A stretch of 64,000 nt of DNA from Nonomuraea africana (GCF_014873535.1 NZ_JADBEF010000001.1:4278001-4342000), one strand, 5' to 3'; counted from the stretch's first letter, positions 41,347 to 51,150 are shown. Translations and numbers: made by a program. Notes: generated by a model not told the origin, from the sequence alone.

Positions 41347-44300
41347 CCTGCACCGCCGCGGTCATGACGGCCTCGTCGATGTCGCGGCCCTCGATGCGGG
41401 CGGCCTCGGCGGCCAGCAGCACCCTCTTGTAGTCGGTCGGCATGACCTTGCCGAACCGGGTGAGCGCGGCGTCCCAGTCGGCCAGCAGCTCCTTGGCGAT
41501 CGGCGAGCCCGTCTCCTCGAAGTGCCTGGCCACGGTCTCGTGCAGGAACGACGCGTCCTTGTCGGTCAGCGGCTCGATGGCGACCATCTCGCGGTTGACG
41601 CGCTCGGATCGCAGGTCGAGCAGATAGGCGATGCCGCCCGACATGCCCGCGGCGAAGTTGCGCCCGGTCTGGCCGAGGACGACGACCTTGCCGCCCGTCA
41701 TGTACTCGCAGCCGTGGTCGCCCACGCCCTCGACGACCGCGGTGGCGCCCGAGTTGCGGACGCAGAAGCGCTCGCCGACCACGCCGCGGATGAACACCTC
41801 ACCCGAGGTCGCGCCGTAGAGTGCGACGTTCCCGGCGATGATCTGCCCGTCCAGCGGGGCGGTGTCGTGCGGGCGGACCGTGATCCGGCCACCCGACAGG
41901 CCCTTGCCGAGGTAGTCGTTGGCGTCACCGGTCAGCCGCAGCGTCACCCCGCGCGGCACGAAGGCGCCGAAGGAGTTGCCCGCCGATCCGGTGAAGCTGA
42001 TGTCGATGGTGTCGTCGGGCAGGCCCGCGCCGCCGTACCGCCTGGTCACCTCGTAGCCGAGCATGGTGCCGACCGTGCGGTTGACGTTGCGGATCGGCAG
42101 GTCGAGCGTGACCGGCGTGCCGTGCTCCAGCGCGCCCTCGGCCAGTGCGATGAGCGTGTTGTCGAGGGCGTGCTCCAGTCCGTGGTCCTGGTCGACCGTA
42201 CGGCGCAGCGGCGTCCCCTCGGGCAGCGACGGCTGGTGCAGGATCGGCGCCAGGTCGAGCCCGCTGGCCTTCCAGTGGTCCTCCGCCGCCGACACGTCGA
42301 GCAGTTCGACGTGCCCGATGGCCTCGTCGAGCGAGCGGAAGCCCAGCTCGGCGAGGTACTCGCGGATCTCCTCCGCGATGAACTCGAAGAAGTTCACCAC
42401 GAACTCGGGCTTGCCGGCGAAGCGCTTGCGCAGCTCGGGGTTCTGGGTGGCCACGCCCACCGGGCAGGTGTCGAGGTGGCACACGCGCATCATGACGCAG
42501 CCGGAGACGACCAGCGGAGCGGTGGCGAAGCCGTACTCCTCGGCGCCGAGGAGGGCGGCGATGACCACGTCGCGGCCGGTCTTGAGCTGGCCGTCGACCT
42601 GGACCACGATCCGGTCGCGCAGGCCGTTCAGCAGCAGCGTCTGCTGGGTCTCGGCCAGGCCGAGCTCCCACGGGGCGCCCGCGTGCTTGAGCGAGGTGAG
42701 CGGCGAGGCGCCGGTGCCGCCGTCGTGGCCGGAGATCAGCACGACGTCGGCGTGGGCCTTGGAGACGCCCGCGGCGACCGTGCCGACGCCGACCTCGGCC
42801 ACCAGCTTCACGTGGACCCTGGAGACCGGGTTGGCGTTCTTCAGGTCGTGGATGAGCTGGGCCAGGTCCTCGATGGAGTAGATGTCGTGGTGCGGCGGCG
42901 GCGAGATGAGGCCGACGCCGGGGGTGGAGTGCCTGGTCTTGGCGATCCACGGGTAGACCTTGTGGCCGGGCAGCTGGCCGCCCTCGCCCGGCTTGGCGCC
43001 CTGGGCCATCTTGATCTGCAGGTCGTCGGCGTTGACCAGGTACTCGCTGGTGACGCCGAACCGGCCGGAGGCCACCTGCTTGATGGCAGAGCGGCGGGTG
43101 GCGTCGTACAGGCGCGAAGGGTCTTCGCCGCCCTCGCCGGTGTTGGACTTGCCGCCGAGCCTGTTCATCGCGATCGCGAGCGTCTCGTGCGCCTCCATCG
43201 AGATGGAGCCGTAGGACATCGCGCCGGTGGAGAAGCGCTTGACGATCTCGGAGACCGGCTCGACCTCCTCCAGCGGCACCGGGGCGCGGTCCGAGGCGAA
43301 CTTGAACAGCCCGCGAAGCGTCATCAGCTTCTCGGCCTGGGAGTCGACGAGGCCGGTGTACTCCTTGAAGATCTCGTAGCGGCGGCTGCGCGTGGCGTGC
43401 TGCAGCTTGAAGACCGTCTCGGGGTTGAACAGGTGCGGCTCGCCCTCGCGCCGCCACTGGTACTCGCCGCCGACGTTGAGCCGCCGGTGGGCGTTCTCCG
43501 CGCGGGGGTAGGCGTGGCGGTGGCGGGCGGCGGCCTCCTGGGCCAGGACGTCGAAGCCGACGCCGCCCAGGCGCGAGGTGGTGCCGACGAAGCAGGTGTC
43601 GATCACCTCGGCGCCGAGGCCGAGCGCCTCGAAGATCTGCGCGCCGGTGTAGGAGGCCACCGTGGACACGCCCATCTTGGACATGACCTTGATGACGCCC
43701 TTGCCGTACGCCTTGATCAGGTTGCGCACGGCCTTGTGCTTGTCGACCTGCAGCATGCCGGTGTCGACCATGTCCTCGACGGTCTCGATCGCGAGGTAGG
43801 GGTTGACGGCCCCGGCGCCGTAGCCGATGAGCAGCGCCATGTGGTGGCACTCGCGGGCCTCGCCGGTCTCGATGACCAGGCCGATCTTGGTGCGGGTCTT
43901 CTCGGCGATGAGGTGGTGGTGCACCGCGCCGGTCAGCAGCAGCGACGGGATCGGCGCGAGGCGCTCGGAGGAGCCGCGGTCGGACAGCACGATGATCCGC
44001 GCCCCGCCCGCGATCGCCTCGGAGACCTCGGCGCAGATGGCCGTGAGCCGCTCCTTCAGCGCGGTGCCGCCACCGGCGACCTCGTACAGGCCCGAGACGA
44101 CGTAGGGGTGAAAGCCGGGCAGGCCGCCCTCGTCGTTGATGTGGATGATCTTCGCGAGCTCGTCGTTGTCGATCACCGGGTACGGCAGGACCAGCTGGCG
44201 GCACGAGAAGGGGCCGGGGGCGAGCAGGTTGCCCTCGGGGCCCAGCGTGCTGGCCAGCGAGGTGACGAGCTCCTCGCGGATGGCGTCCAGCGGCGGGTTG

Positions 44301-45850
44301 GTGACCTGCGCGAACAGCTGGCTGAAGTAGTCGAACAGCAGCCTGGGCTTCTCGCTGAGCACGGCGACGGGCGTGTCGGTGCCCATCGACCCGATCGGCT
44401 CCTGGCCGCTCTTGGCCATCGGCGACAGGATGATCCGCAGCTCTTCCTCGGTGTAGCCGAACGTCTGCTGCCGCTTGACGAGCGCCTCGTGGGTGGGCAT
44501 CTCGTGGGCGCGGGCCGGCAGCTCCTCGAAGCGCACGAGGCCCGCGTGCAGCCAGTCCTCGTACGGCAGCGCGGCGGCCAGCTCGGCCTTGATCTCGTCA
44601 TCCTCGATGATCTTGCCGCGGGCGGTGTCGATGAGGAACATCCGCCCCGGCTGCAGGCGGCCCTTGCGCACGACGTCCTCGGGCGCGAAGTCGAGCACGC
44701 CCGCCTCGGAGGCCAGCACGACCAGGCCGTCGGCGGTCACCCAGAAGCGGCCGGGGCGCAGCCCGTTGCGGTCGAGGACGGCGCCCGCCAGCGTGCCGTC
44801 GGTGAAGGTGATCGAGGCGGGGCCGTCCCACGCCTCCATCATCGAGGAGTGGAACTCGTAGAACGCCCGCCGCGCGGGGTCCATCTCGGTGTGGTTCTCC
44901 CACGCCTCGGGGATCATCATCAGCACCGCATGCGGGAGCGAGCGCCCGCCCAGGTGCAGCAGTTCGAGCGTCTCGTCGAAGGACGCGGTGTCCGATCCGT
45001 CCGGGTCGCAGATGGGGAAGAGTCGCGACAGGTCACCTGGAATCAGCTCAGACTCCAGCATCGCCTCGCGCGCCCGCATCCAGTTGCGGTTGCCCTTGAC
45101 CGTGTTGATCTCGCCGTTGTGGGCGATGTAACGGTAGGGGTGGGCCAGCGGCCAGCTCGGGAAGGTGTTGGTCGAGAAGCGAGAGTGCACCAGCGCGATC
45201 GCGGTGTCGAAGCGCTCGTCGGACAGGTCGGGGAAGAACGGCTCGACCTGCAGCGGGGTGAGCATCCCCTTGTAGACGAGGGTGCGGCCCGACAGCGAGG
45301 GGAAGTAGACGTCCGCCTCGTGCTCGGCCCGCTTGCGCAGGCAGAAAGCCAGCCGGTCGAGCTCGACGCCGCTCTCGCCGTTCGGGCTCGACACGAACAG
45401 CTGCATGAAGTGCGGCATGACCGCGCGGGCGCTCGGCCCGGCGTGCGCGGTGTCGACCGGGACCTCGCGCCAGCCGAGGACCGTCAGGCCCTCCTCCGCC
45501 GCGATCTCCTCGATCATCCCGGTGGCGATCCGCCTCGCCTCGCCGTCGACCGGCAGGAAGGCCATGCCCACGGCGTACTTGCCGGACTCGGGCAGCGGGA
45601 AGTCCACGCTGGCGCGCAGGAAGCCGTCGGGGACCTGCGTCAGGATCCCCGCACCGTCGCCGGTGTCCGGCTCGCTACCCTTGGCCCCCCGGTGGTCGAG
45701 ATTGCACAGGGCCGTCAGAGCCTTCACGACGATCTCGTGGCCACGTCGCCCGTTCACGTCCGCGACCATCGCGACACCACAGGCGTCATGCTCGTTCGCG
45801 GGGTGGTAAAGACCCTGGGGCTCGGGGAACCCGAGGAAGGCAGCAGGCAT
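41342..45850 (-). CDS. gltB: Glutamate synthase large subunit
   Basis: 1502 residues from ATG 45850, preceded by GGGAGGG. N-terminal class II glutamine amidotransferase domain with the nucleophile at Cys24 in NEHDACGVAMV (so a longer propeptide than E. coli's is removed), then the central domain, the FMN-binding TIM barrel (GISAPPHHDIYSIEDLAQLI-like region near 42900, with the 3Fe-4S Cys cluster CVMMRVCHLDTCPVG) and the C-terminal beta-helix GXGXG domain. Makes two glutamates from glutamine and 2-oxoglutarate. Confidence 0.97.
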   Translation of the reverse strand: MPAAFLGFPEPQGLYHPANEHDACGVAMVADVNGRRGHEIVVKALTALCNLDHRGAKGSEPDTGDGAGILTQVPDGFLRASVDFPLPESGKYAVGMAFLPVDGEARRIATGMIEEIAAEEGLTVLGWREVPVDTAHAGPSARAVMPHFMQLFVSSPNGESGVELDRLAFCLRKRAEHEADVYFPSLSGRTLVYKGMLTPLQVEPFFPDLSDERFDTAIALVHSRFSTNTFPSWPLAHPYRYIAHNGEINTVKGNRNWMRAREAMLESELIPGDLSRLFPICDPDGSDTASFDETLELLHLGGRSLPHAVLMMIPEAWENHTEMDPARRAFYEFHSSMMEAWDGPASITFTDGTLAGAVLDRNGLRPGRFWVTADGLVVLASEAGVLDFAPEDVVRKGRLQPGRMFLIDTARGKIIEDDEIKAELAAALPYEDWLHAGLVRFEELPARAHEMPTHEALVKRQQTFGYTEEELRIILSPMAKSGQEPIGSMGTDTPVAVLSEKPRLLFDYFSQLFAQVTNPPLDAIREELVTSLASTLGPEGNLLAPGPFSCRQLVLPYPVIDNDELAKIIHINDEGGLPGFHPYVVSGLYEVAGGGTALKERLTAICAEVSEAIAGGARIIVLSDRGSSERLAPIPSLLLTGAVHHHLIAEKTRTKIGLVIETGEARECHHMALLIGYGAGAVNPYLAIETVEDMVDTGMLQVDKHKAVRNLIKAYGKGVIKVMSKMGVSTVASYTGAQIFEALGLGAEVIDTCFVGTTSRLGGVGFDVLAQEAAARHRHAYPRAENAHRRLNVGGEYQWRREGEPHLFNPETVFKLQHATRSRRYEIFKEYTGLVDSQAEKLMTLRGLFKFASDRAPVPLEEVEPVSEIVKRFSTGAMSYGSISMEAHETLAIAMNRLGGKSNTGEGGEDPSRLYDATRRSAIKQVASGRFGVTSEYLVNADDLQIKMAQGAKPGEGGQLPGHKVYPWIAKTRHSTPGVGLISPPPHHDIYSIEDLAQLIHDLKNANPVSRVHVKLVAEVGVGTVAAGVSKAHADVVLISGHDGGTGASPLTSLKHAGAPWELGLAETQQTLLLNGLRDRIVVQVDGQLKTGRDVVIAALLGAEEYGFATAPLVVSGCVMMRVCHLDTCPVGVATQNPELRKRFAGKPEFVVNFFEFIAEEIREYLAELGFRSLDEAIGHVELLDVSAAEDHWKASGLDLAPILHQPSLPEGTPLRRTVDQDHGLEHALDNTLIALAEGALEHGTPVTLDLPIRNVNRTVGTMLGYEVTRRYGGAGLPDDTIDISFTGSAGNSFGAFVPRGVTLRLTGDANDYLGKGLSGGRITVRPHDTAPLDGQIIAGNVALYGATSGEVFIRGVVGERFCVRNSGATAVVEGVGDHGCEYMTGGKVVVLGQTGRNFAAGMSGGIAYLLDLRSERVNREMVAIEPLTDKDASFLHETVARHFEETGSPIAKELLADWDAALTRFGKVMPTDYKRVLLAAEAARIEGRDIDEAVMTAAVQA

Positions 45851-46080
45851 TGAATCCCTCCCGTCGTCATCGTCTGCTTTGGTGTTGCAGGCGGGGACGA
45901 CGTTGGCCCTGCTGCGGTTCAGTGGATAGAGATTACCGCACCCTGCCGGAATAGTGCCCACCAGGTCCACATCGCGAACATTTATGGGATTCCGGCATGC
46001 GGACTCTCCTGTCCCAACCTCCGATATCGTCCCAGCATTCCCTCGGGGCGTGGAGAGCCCGTCCCGCGAGGGCTCGCGGC

Positions 46081-46092
46081 TAAGGTTGCCGC
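46081..46092 (+). promoter_or_regulatory. Candidate -10 for a leaderless bpsA-like transcript
   Basis: TAAGGT at 46081-46086 is followed by 6 nt and the ATG at 46093; no Shine-Dalgarno spacing fits. Confidence 0.42.
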
Positions 46093-47622
46093 ATGGAACG
46101 CGACGGCCTGGAAGCCCTGCTCGACACCGCCGGAATCGACAGCAGGCGGCTGCGCCACGCGCTCATGCTCGTGTGCGACACCCAGTGGTGGACGCTGGCC
46201 GCCCTGGTCAGGCAGAGCGCCACCTCCAGGCGGTCGATCGAGGCCCTGCTGCGCGAGGTCGAGCTCGAACGGGACGGCGACCGCTTCCGGGTGCCGCTCG
46301 CCCACACCCCCGACTACCAGGACCTCTTCGCGCTCAGCGAGCCGCCCGCCGACCCCGTGGCGCACCTGCTCCCCCACTACGAGCACGTGCTCAAGCGCAT
46401 GAGGGAGCTCATCGCGAACGCTCCGGCCGCCCGCCAGGCCCTCGACCACGTCTCGGCCACCCCTGAGACCGTCGTGCGCAGGGCGCTCCTGCTGGGGGCC
46501 CGCTTCTGGCTGAGGGGGGCGCGGGTGCTGTGCGTCGGCGACCACGACCTGACCTCGCTGGCCGTACGGCTGACGCATCCCGAGGCCGAGGTCACGGTCG
46601 TCGACATCGACGAGCGCATCCTGGCCTACATCGACGCCCAGGAGCTCGGCGTCACCACTCGATGGGCAGACCTGCGGCTCGGGCTGCCGCCGTCGGTGCG
46701 CGACCACGATCTGGCGGTCACCGACCCGCCGTACACGCCGGAGGGGGTCGGCCTGTTCACCGCCCGGGCCGTGGAGGGGCTGAAGGACGAGGGCCGCGTG
46801 CTGCTGGCCTACGGCGCGAGCGAGCGCACCCCGATGCTCGCCCTCAAGGTGCAGAACGCGCTCTCCGCTCTCAACTTCTCCCACGAGGCCATCTATCCTG
46901 ACTTCAACCGCTATTTCGGCGCCGAGGCCATCGGCTCGGCGGCCGATCTCTACATCCTGCGTCCGACCAGCAAGACCAGGCCCGCCGTCGCCGCCCGCGT
47001 CGAGCGGTACGGCACCGCGATCTACACCCACGGCCCCCAGTCGATCGAGGCGGGCGCCGTCGCGGGCCCCGGCCGGCCCGGCGCCTTCGCCGCCGACCTC
47101 CTGGTGGGCGACTGGCCCAAGGACCTCACCCAGCCGCGCGTCAAGCTGAGCACCTGGCTGGCCAAGCCGCACGCCACCGCCCCCGCCAGGGTGGCCATCG
47201 CCGTCCCCGCGGGCCTGGAGGCGGCGCTCCCCCGGTTGCTGCTGGCCACGCGCGCCGCGCACGTGCGGGTCCACCTCACCGCGCCGCCGCGGGCGCTGCC
47301 GCCGCTCTCGGCGGTCTACGAGCTCACCGCCGACGGCCCGGTGCTCGACGCGGTACGGCTGCCGCCGCCCGCCGACGAGGAGGGCAGGGTGCTGCGCCGC
47401 ATCCTCGACAACGGGCACGGGAAGCTGGCCAACACCTGGCGGGAGGGGCTGATCGCGGTGGCGCAGGGGCGCCGCGTCACGCTGACGAAGAACGACGCGC
47501 GCGCGCTGATCCGCGAGGCCGCGCCGTGGGCGGAGTCGGGCACCGTCCTGGAGGCGCCGCTGCACCGCCTGGAGTCACTGCCCGCCGCCGTCGCCACGAC
47601 CGTCGCCGCCCTTCCCCGCTGA
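46093..47622 (+). CDS. Branched-polyamine synthase (BpsA)-like aminopropyltransferase
   Basis: 509 residues. Winged-helix-like N-terminal region (LRHALMLVCDTQWWTLAALVRQSATSRRSIEALLREVEL), then a methyltransferase-like Rossmann core resembling N4-bis(aminopropyl)spermidine synthase: ARVLCVGDHDLTSLAVRL (GDHD where BpsA has GDDD), VTVVDIDERILAYID and LAVTDPPYTPEGVGLFTARAVEG. The C-terminal ~190 residues (from about 320) have no counterpart that I recognise. In thermophiles BpsA adds aminopropyl groups to spermidine; the actinobacterial role is unproven. Stands alone, divergent from gltB. Confidence 0.82.
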   Translation: MERDGLEALLDTAGIDSRRLRHALMLVCDTQWWTLAALVRQSATSRRSIEALLREVELERDGDRFRVPLAHTPDYQDLFALSEPPADPVAHLLPHYEHVLKRMRELIANAPAARQALDHVSATPETVVRRALLLGARFWLRGARVLCVGDHDLTSLAVRLTHPEAEVTVVDIDERILAYIDAQELGVTTRWADLRLGLPPSVRDHDLAVTDPPYTPEGVGLFTARAVEGLKDEGRVLLAYGASERTPMLALKVQNALSALNFSHEAIYPDFNRYFGAEAIGSAADLYILRPTSKTRPAVAARVERYGTAIYTHGPQSIEAGAVAGPGRPGAFAADLLVGDWPKDLTQPRVKLSTWLAKPHATAPARVAIAVPAGLEAALPRLLLATRAAHVRVHLTAPPRALPPLSAVYELTADGPVLDAVRLPPPADEEGRVLRRILDNGHGKLANTWREGLIAVAQGRRVTLTKNDARALIREAAPWAESGTVLEAPLHRLESLPAAVATTVAALPR

Positions 47623-47841
47623 CCACCGAGCCGCCGGGTTTTCGGGGACCCTCCAGGGCCACCGCCGCCTCCATGGTCTCGCACTCCTCCGCGTCTCCAC
47701 CGTTGTGGGGCGGCCTCGGGAGGCTCCCAGGTTCGAGGGCTCTGGATCCGAGGGCCGCCGGCGGGTCTTGAGGTGGTCCTGGTTGATTTTTTGAGGTGTT
47801 TTTGAGGTGGCCGGGGTCTTCAGGTCGACGGAGTGACGGGG

Positions 47842-48453
47842 TCAGGTGGCGGCGATCACCCGGGCGGAGACGACCGAGCGGCCGAGCCCGTCGAGGGCGA
47901 TCTGGGGGTAGGCGAGGTCGGCCGTGCCCTGCCCGACCGGACCCACCCAGCTCACCGTGACGAAGTGGCCGAGCGCCCTGGCCTGCGCCCTGCTGCGGGA
48001 GGCGTCGAAGGCGCCCGCCTGCCGTACGAAACCATGGGCGCCCAGCTCCGACACCAGCGCGTCAGCCGCGCGCCCATCGGTGAGGTTGAAGATGAGGAAC
48101 TGTCCCGCCACGGTCCGGTCGGCGCTGCTGTACGAGGCGCGCAGGGCCTGCGTGCAGCCGGCGGCCTCGACGCCCCACACCGCCTCGGCGCAGTCGGCGA
48201 GCACGGCCACCGTGTCGCGGGTCATCGTCACGCCGCCCGCCGCCAGCTCGACGGTCGACGGCCCGAAGACCTCGGCCTCGGTGAGCGGCCGGGGATCGAG
48301 CGCGCTGGTGTCGATGACGGCGTACTGCGCCGAGGTCGGCTCTCCCGCGAAGACCGCCGCCCTCGGCCCCTCCTCACGGGTGAAGACGAAGACGGCGACG
48401 GCCGCGACCGCCACGAGGGCGGCCAGCAGGGGGAAGAGAACGCGCCTGGGCAT
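47842..48453 (-). CDS. Membrane-anchored hypothetical protein (tandem paralog 2)
   Basis: 203 residues. One N-terminal TM/signal segment (VLFPLLAALVAVAAVAVFVFT), then an extracellular domain with LTEAEVFGPSTVELA, two Cys in CAEAVWGVEAAGCTQALRASY, FLIFNLTDGRAADALVSELGAHG and ALGHFVTVSWVG. The same order of motifs occurs in the upstream neighbour, so they are tandem duplicates. Family not recognised. Last gene of the lgt operon. Confidence 0.8.
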   Translation of the reverse strand: MPRRVLFPLLAALVAVAAVAVFVFTREEGPRAAVFAGEPTSAQYAVIDTSALDPRPLTEAEVFGPSTVELAAGGVTMTRDTVAVLADCAEAVWGVEAAGCTQALRASYSSADRTVAGQFLIFNLTDGRAADALVSELGAHGFVRQAGAFDASRSRAQARALGHFVTVSWVGPVGQGTADLAYPQIALDGLGRSVVSARVIAAT

Positions 48454-48464
48454 GGTGACCAAGC

Positions 48465-49274
48465 CTACGAGGTGCCGGTGAGCGCCACTACCCGCTTGTA
48501 GAGAGGCTTCTCCGCGCCCCTGACGGTCAGCGCCAGGTTGCTGAAGTCGTCTCCCTGCTCGGGTTCGGCGCCGTCGGTGCGCGAGAGCCAGACCAGCGCG
48601 ACGTAGTGCCCCAGCGCGTAGGCGCCGCCCTCGGTGTGGGCGTTGGGCGGGAAGGCGGTGACCGGGCGCACCCATCCTCCCCTGTGCAGCGACTTCAGCG
48701 ACTCGACCAGCTCTCCCGCGACCTTGCTGTCGTTGAGGTTGAGCAGCGTGAACTGGGTGAGGTAGCGGCCGTCCGTGCTGGTGTAGGCGGCCCGCGCGGC
48801 CTGGGTGCAGCCCGCGTCGCCCACCTGGCTGAGGAGTTGCTCGCCCCAGAGCGCGGCCGAGCAGTCGGTGTCGAGCGTCTTCTCGGTGAGCTTGAGGCTG
48901 ATCTTGTGCTCGCCCACGAGTCTCTTCTGGGCGAACAGCTCCTTCTCGGTGAGCGGCTTGGCGTCCTTGGCCCGCTCGGCGATGGGTTCGAACACCTTGG
49001 GTGAGGCCCAGCCCTCGAACCTCTCCGGCCGTAGCTCACCGCTCACGGGGGCGGCCGCCTGACGGCTCTGGTCGGGCGCGTCGGCGCCGAGCGCCGCCAC
49101 CGCGGCGGTCAGCGCCACCGCGGCGATCAGCACGCCCGCCACCGAGGCGATGATCACGAGCAGCCGCTGCTGCTCGGGCTTGAGCCCCCAGTCGGTGAGG
49201 ACGGGCAGGTTCCAGTCGGGCGGTGGGGTCCGCCTGCGCTTGCGCGTACGCGTGCTGCCCCTGGTCACGGTCAT
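48465..49274 (-). CDS. Membrane-anchored hypothetical protein (tandem paralog 1)
   Basis: 269 residues. A basic N terminus (RGSTRTRKRRRTPPPDW), a TM helix (LLVIIASVAGVLIAAVALTAAVAAL) and an extracellular domain paralogous to the next gene: LTEKELFAQKRL, CSAALWGEQLLSQVGDAGCTQAARAAYTS, FTLLNLNDSKVAGELVESLKSL, ALGHYVALVWLSR. The conserved Cys pair could form a disulfide, which would fit the DsbA/MauE genes nearby. ATG overlaps the previous stop by 4 nt. Confidence 0.82.
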   Translation of the reverse strand: MTVTRGSTRTRKRRRTPPPDWNLPVLTDWGLKPEQQRLLVIIASVAGVLIAAVALTAAVAALGADAPDQSRQAAAPVSGELRPERFEGWASPKVFEPIAERAKDAKPLTEKELFAQKRLVGEHKISLKLTEKTLDTDCSAALWGEQLLSQVGDAGCTQAARAAYTSTDGRYLTQFTLLNLNDSKVAGELVESLKSLHRGGWVRPVTAFPPNAHTEGGAYALGHYVALVWLSRTDGAEPEQGDDFSNLALTVRGAEKPLYKRVVALTGTS

Positions 49275-49978
49275 AGCCCGCCGGCTCCGCCGATCAGGTT
49301 GCCCAGGCCGAAGGTCAGGCCCGCGGCCACCATGCCGACCACCAGCTGGCGCAGCCCGGAGAACCACCAGCTGCGCGCGGTGACGGTGGAGACCAGCGCG
49401 CCCGCCCCGAACAGGGCCAGGCACGACAGCACCGCCGACAGCCACAGGCTGGTGACCCCCAACAGGTACGGCAGCAGCGGCAGGATCGCGCCCACGCTGA
49501 AGGACAGGAACGACGAGACCGCGGCCATCTTGGGCGCGGGCAGGTCGCCCGGCGTGACGCCGAGCTCGGCCCTGGCGTGCACCTCGAGGGCCTGGTCGGG
49601 ATCGCGGGAGATCTGCCTGGCCACCTCGGCGGCCAGCGCGGGATCGACGCCCCTGTCGACGTAGACCTGGGCGAGCTCCTCCTGCTCGTCCTCGGGATGG
49701 CGCTGGAGCTCGCGCCGCTCGACGGCGATCTCGGCCAGCGCCAGCTCCCGCTGGCTGGCCACCGAGACGTACTCGCCCCCCGCCATGGAGAACGCGCCCG
49801 CGGCCAGCCCTGCGACGCCGGCGAGCGCGATCACCCTGGTGTCGTCGGTGCCGCCGGCGACACCGGCGATGAGCGCGAAGTTGGACACGAGCCCGTCCAT
49901 CGCGCCGAACACGGACGGTCGCAGCCATCCGCCGTTGACGTCGCGATGCTCGTGGTGGTGCTCCGCGCGCCCGCTCAT
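49271..49978 (-). CDS. VIT1/CCC1-family iron or manganese transporter
   Basis: 235 residues with about five TM helices. Family motifs: SVFGAMDGLVSNFALIAGVAGG, ALAGVAGLAAGAFSMAGGEYVSVASQREL (the GEY(V/I)S signature), and a cytosolic three-helix region with acidic/His residues between TM2 and TM3 (ELQRHPEDEQEELAQVYVDRG). His-rich N terminus (EHHHEHRD). Likely exports or stores Fe(II)/Mn(II). Shares one base with the lgt stop. Confidence 0.9.
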   Translation of the reverse strand: MSGRAEHHHEHRDVNGGWLRPSVFGAMDGLVSNFALIAGVAGGTDDTRVIALAGVAGLAAGAFSMAGGEYVSVASQRELALAEIAVERRELQRHPEDEQEELAQVYVDRGVDPALAAEVARQISRDPDQALEVHARAELGVTPGDLPAPKMAAVSSFLSFSVGAILPLLPYLLGVTSLWLSAVLSCLALFGAGALVSTVTARSWWFSGLRQLVVGMVAAGLTFGLGNLIGGAGGL

Positions 49979-51150
49979 CAGGACTTCTTTTCCTCCGGTA
50001 CGGCCCTGGCCCGCTCGTCCTCCGCCCCGTCAGAAGCCTCCGCCCCGTCAGCAGCCTCGGCGTCGTCGGCGGACTCGGCCCGGTGAGCGGCGTCCACCGC
50101 GGCGGGAGGCTCGGCCGTGTCAGAGGACTCGGCCCTTTCAGCGCTCTCTACCCCGTCAGAGCTCGCTACCCCGTCAGCGGGCTCCGTCTCGCCGGAGGCG
50201 GGGTCGTCGTCCGAGGAGCGGGCGCCGTCGTCAGAGGTGCGGGCGTCACCGGCGGGCTCGTCCCCGTCGGCGGGCGTGCCGGATGGGGAGCCGGAGGCGG
50301 GCTCCGCCGAGGGCGGGACGACGATCTCCTCGGCGTCCTTGTTCCTGGTCACCCAGAGATAGACCAGCGCCCCGACGAACAGCACGATCGCGGTCCACTG
50401 GTTGATGCGCAGCCCCAGGAAGTGGACCGCGTGGTCCACGCCGCCGACGGGGTCGACCCTCAGCCCCTCGATCCAGAACCTGCCCACGGTGTAGCCGGCC
50501 ACGTAGAGCGCGAACAGCCGGCCGTGGCGCAGGGTGAACCGCCGGCCCGCCCAGATCAGCGCGAAGCCGAGCGCGACGTTCCACAGCGACTCGTACAGGA
50601 ACGTCGGGTGGTAGAGCCCGGTGTAGCCCTCGATCGTGCCCGCCCTGCCCGGCTCGATCTCCAGCCCCCACGGCAGCGTCGTGGGCCCGCCGAACAGCTC
50701 CTGGTTGAAGTAGTTGCCCCATCGGCCGATGGCCTGCGCGAAGGCGATGCCGGGCGCGACGGTGTCGGCCACCGCGCTCAGCGACAGCCCTCTCTTGCGG
50801 CACGACAGCCACACGCCGACGCCGCCGAGCGCGACCGCGCCCCAGATGCCCAGCCCGCCGTTCCAGATGAACAGCGCCTCGTACGGCTTGTTGGGCGCGT
50901 CGGGCCCGAAGTAGAGCTGCCAGTCGGTGATGACGTGGTAGAGGCGACCACCGATGAGGCCGAAGATCACCGCGGGAACGGCGATGTCGACCATGGTGCC
51001 TGGCGCGCCACCGCGAGCCCGCCAGCGGCGCTCGCTCAGCCAGACGGCGACGATGACGCCCAGGACGATGCACAGCGCGTAGGCCCGCAGGGGGATCGGG
51101 CCGAGGTACCAGACCCCCTGGGAGGGGCTGGGAATCGAGGCAAGGGGCAT
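49978..51150 (-). CDS. lgt: Prolipoprotein diacylglyceryl transferase
   Basis: 390 residues. The Lgt core (about 1-275) has seven TM helices and the signatures IGGRLYHVITDW, AFAQAIGRWGNYFNQELFGGPTTLPWGL (Lgt signature with catalytic-type residues) and GRFWIEGLRVDP. It attaches diacylglycerol to the lipobox Cys of prelipoproteins, several of which are encoded in this window. Unusually, a ~115-residue C-terminal tail of Ser/Ala/Glu/Asp repeats (SSDDDPASGETEPADGVASS and similar) follows the last helix; streptomycete and mycobacterial Lgt often have such extensions. Confidence 0.95.
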   Translation of the reverse strand: MPLASIPSPSQGVWYLGPIPLRAYALCIVLGVIVAVWLSERRWRARGGAPGTMVDIAVPAVIFGLIGGRLYHVITDWQLYFGPDAPNKPYEALFIWNGGLGIWGAVALGGVGVWLSCRKRGLSLSAVADTVAPGIAFAQAIGRWGNYFNQELFGGPTTLPWGLEIEPGRAGTIEGYTGLYHPTFLYESLWNVALGFALIWAGRRFTLRHGRLFALYVAGYTVGRFWIEGLRVDPVGGVDHAVHFLGLRINQWTAIVLFVGALVYLWVTRNKDAEEIVVPPSAEPASGSPSGTPADGDEPAGDARTSDDGARSSDDDPASGETEPADGVASSDGVESAERAESSDTAEPPAAVDAAHRAESADDAEAADGAEASDGAEDERARAVPEEKKS

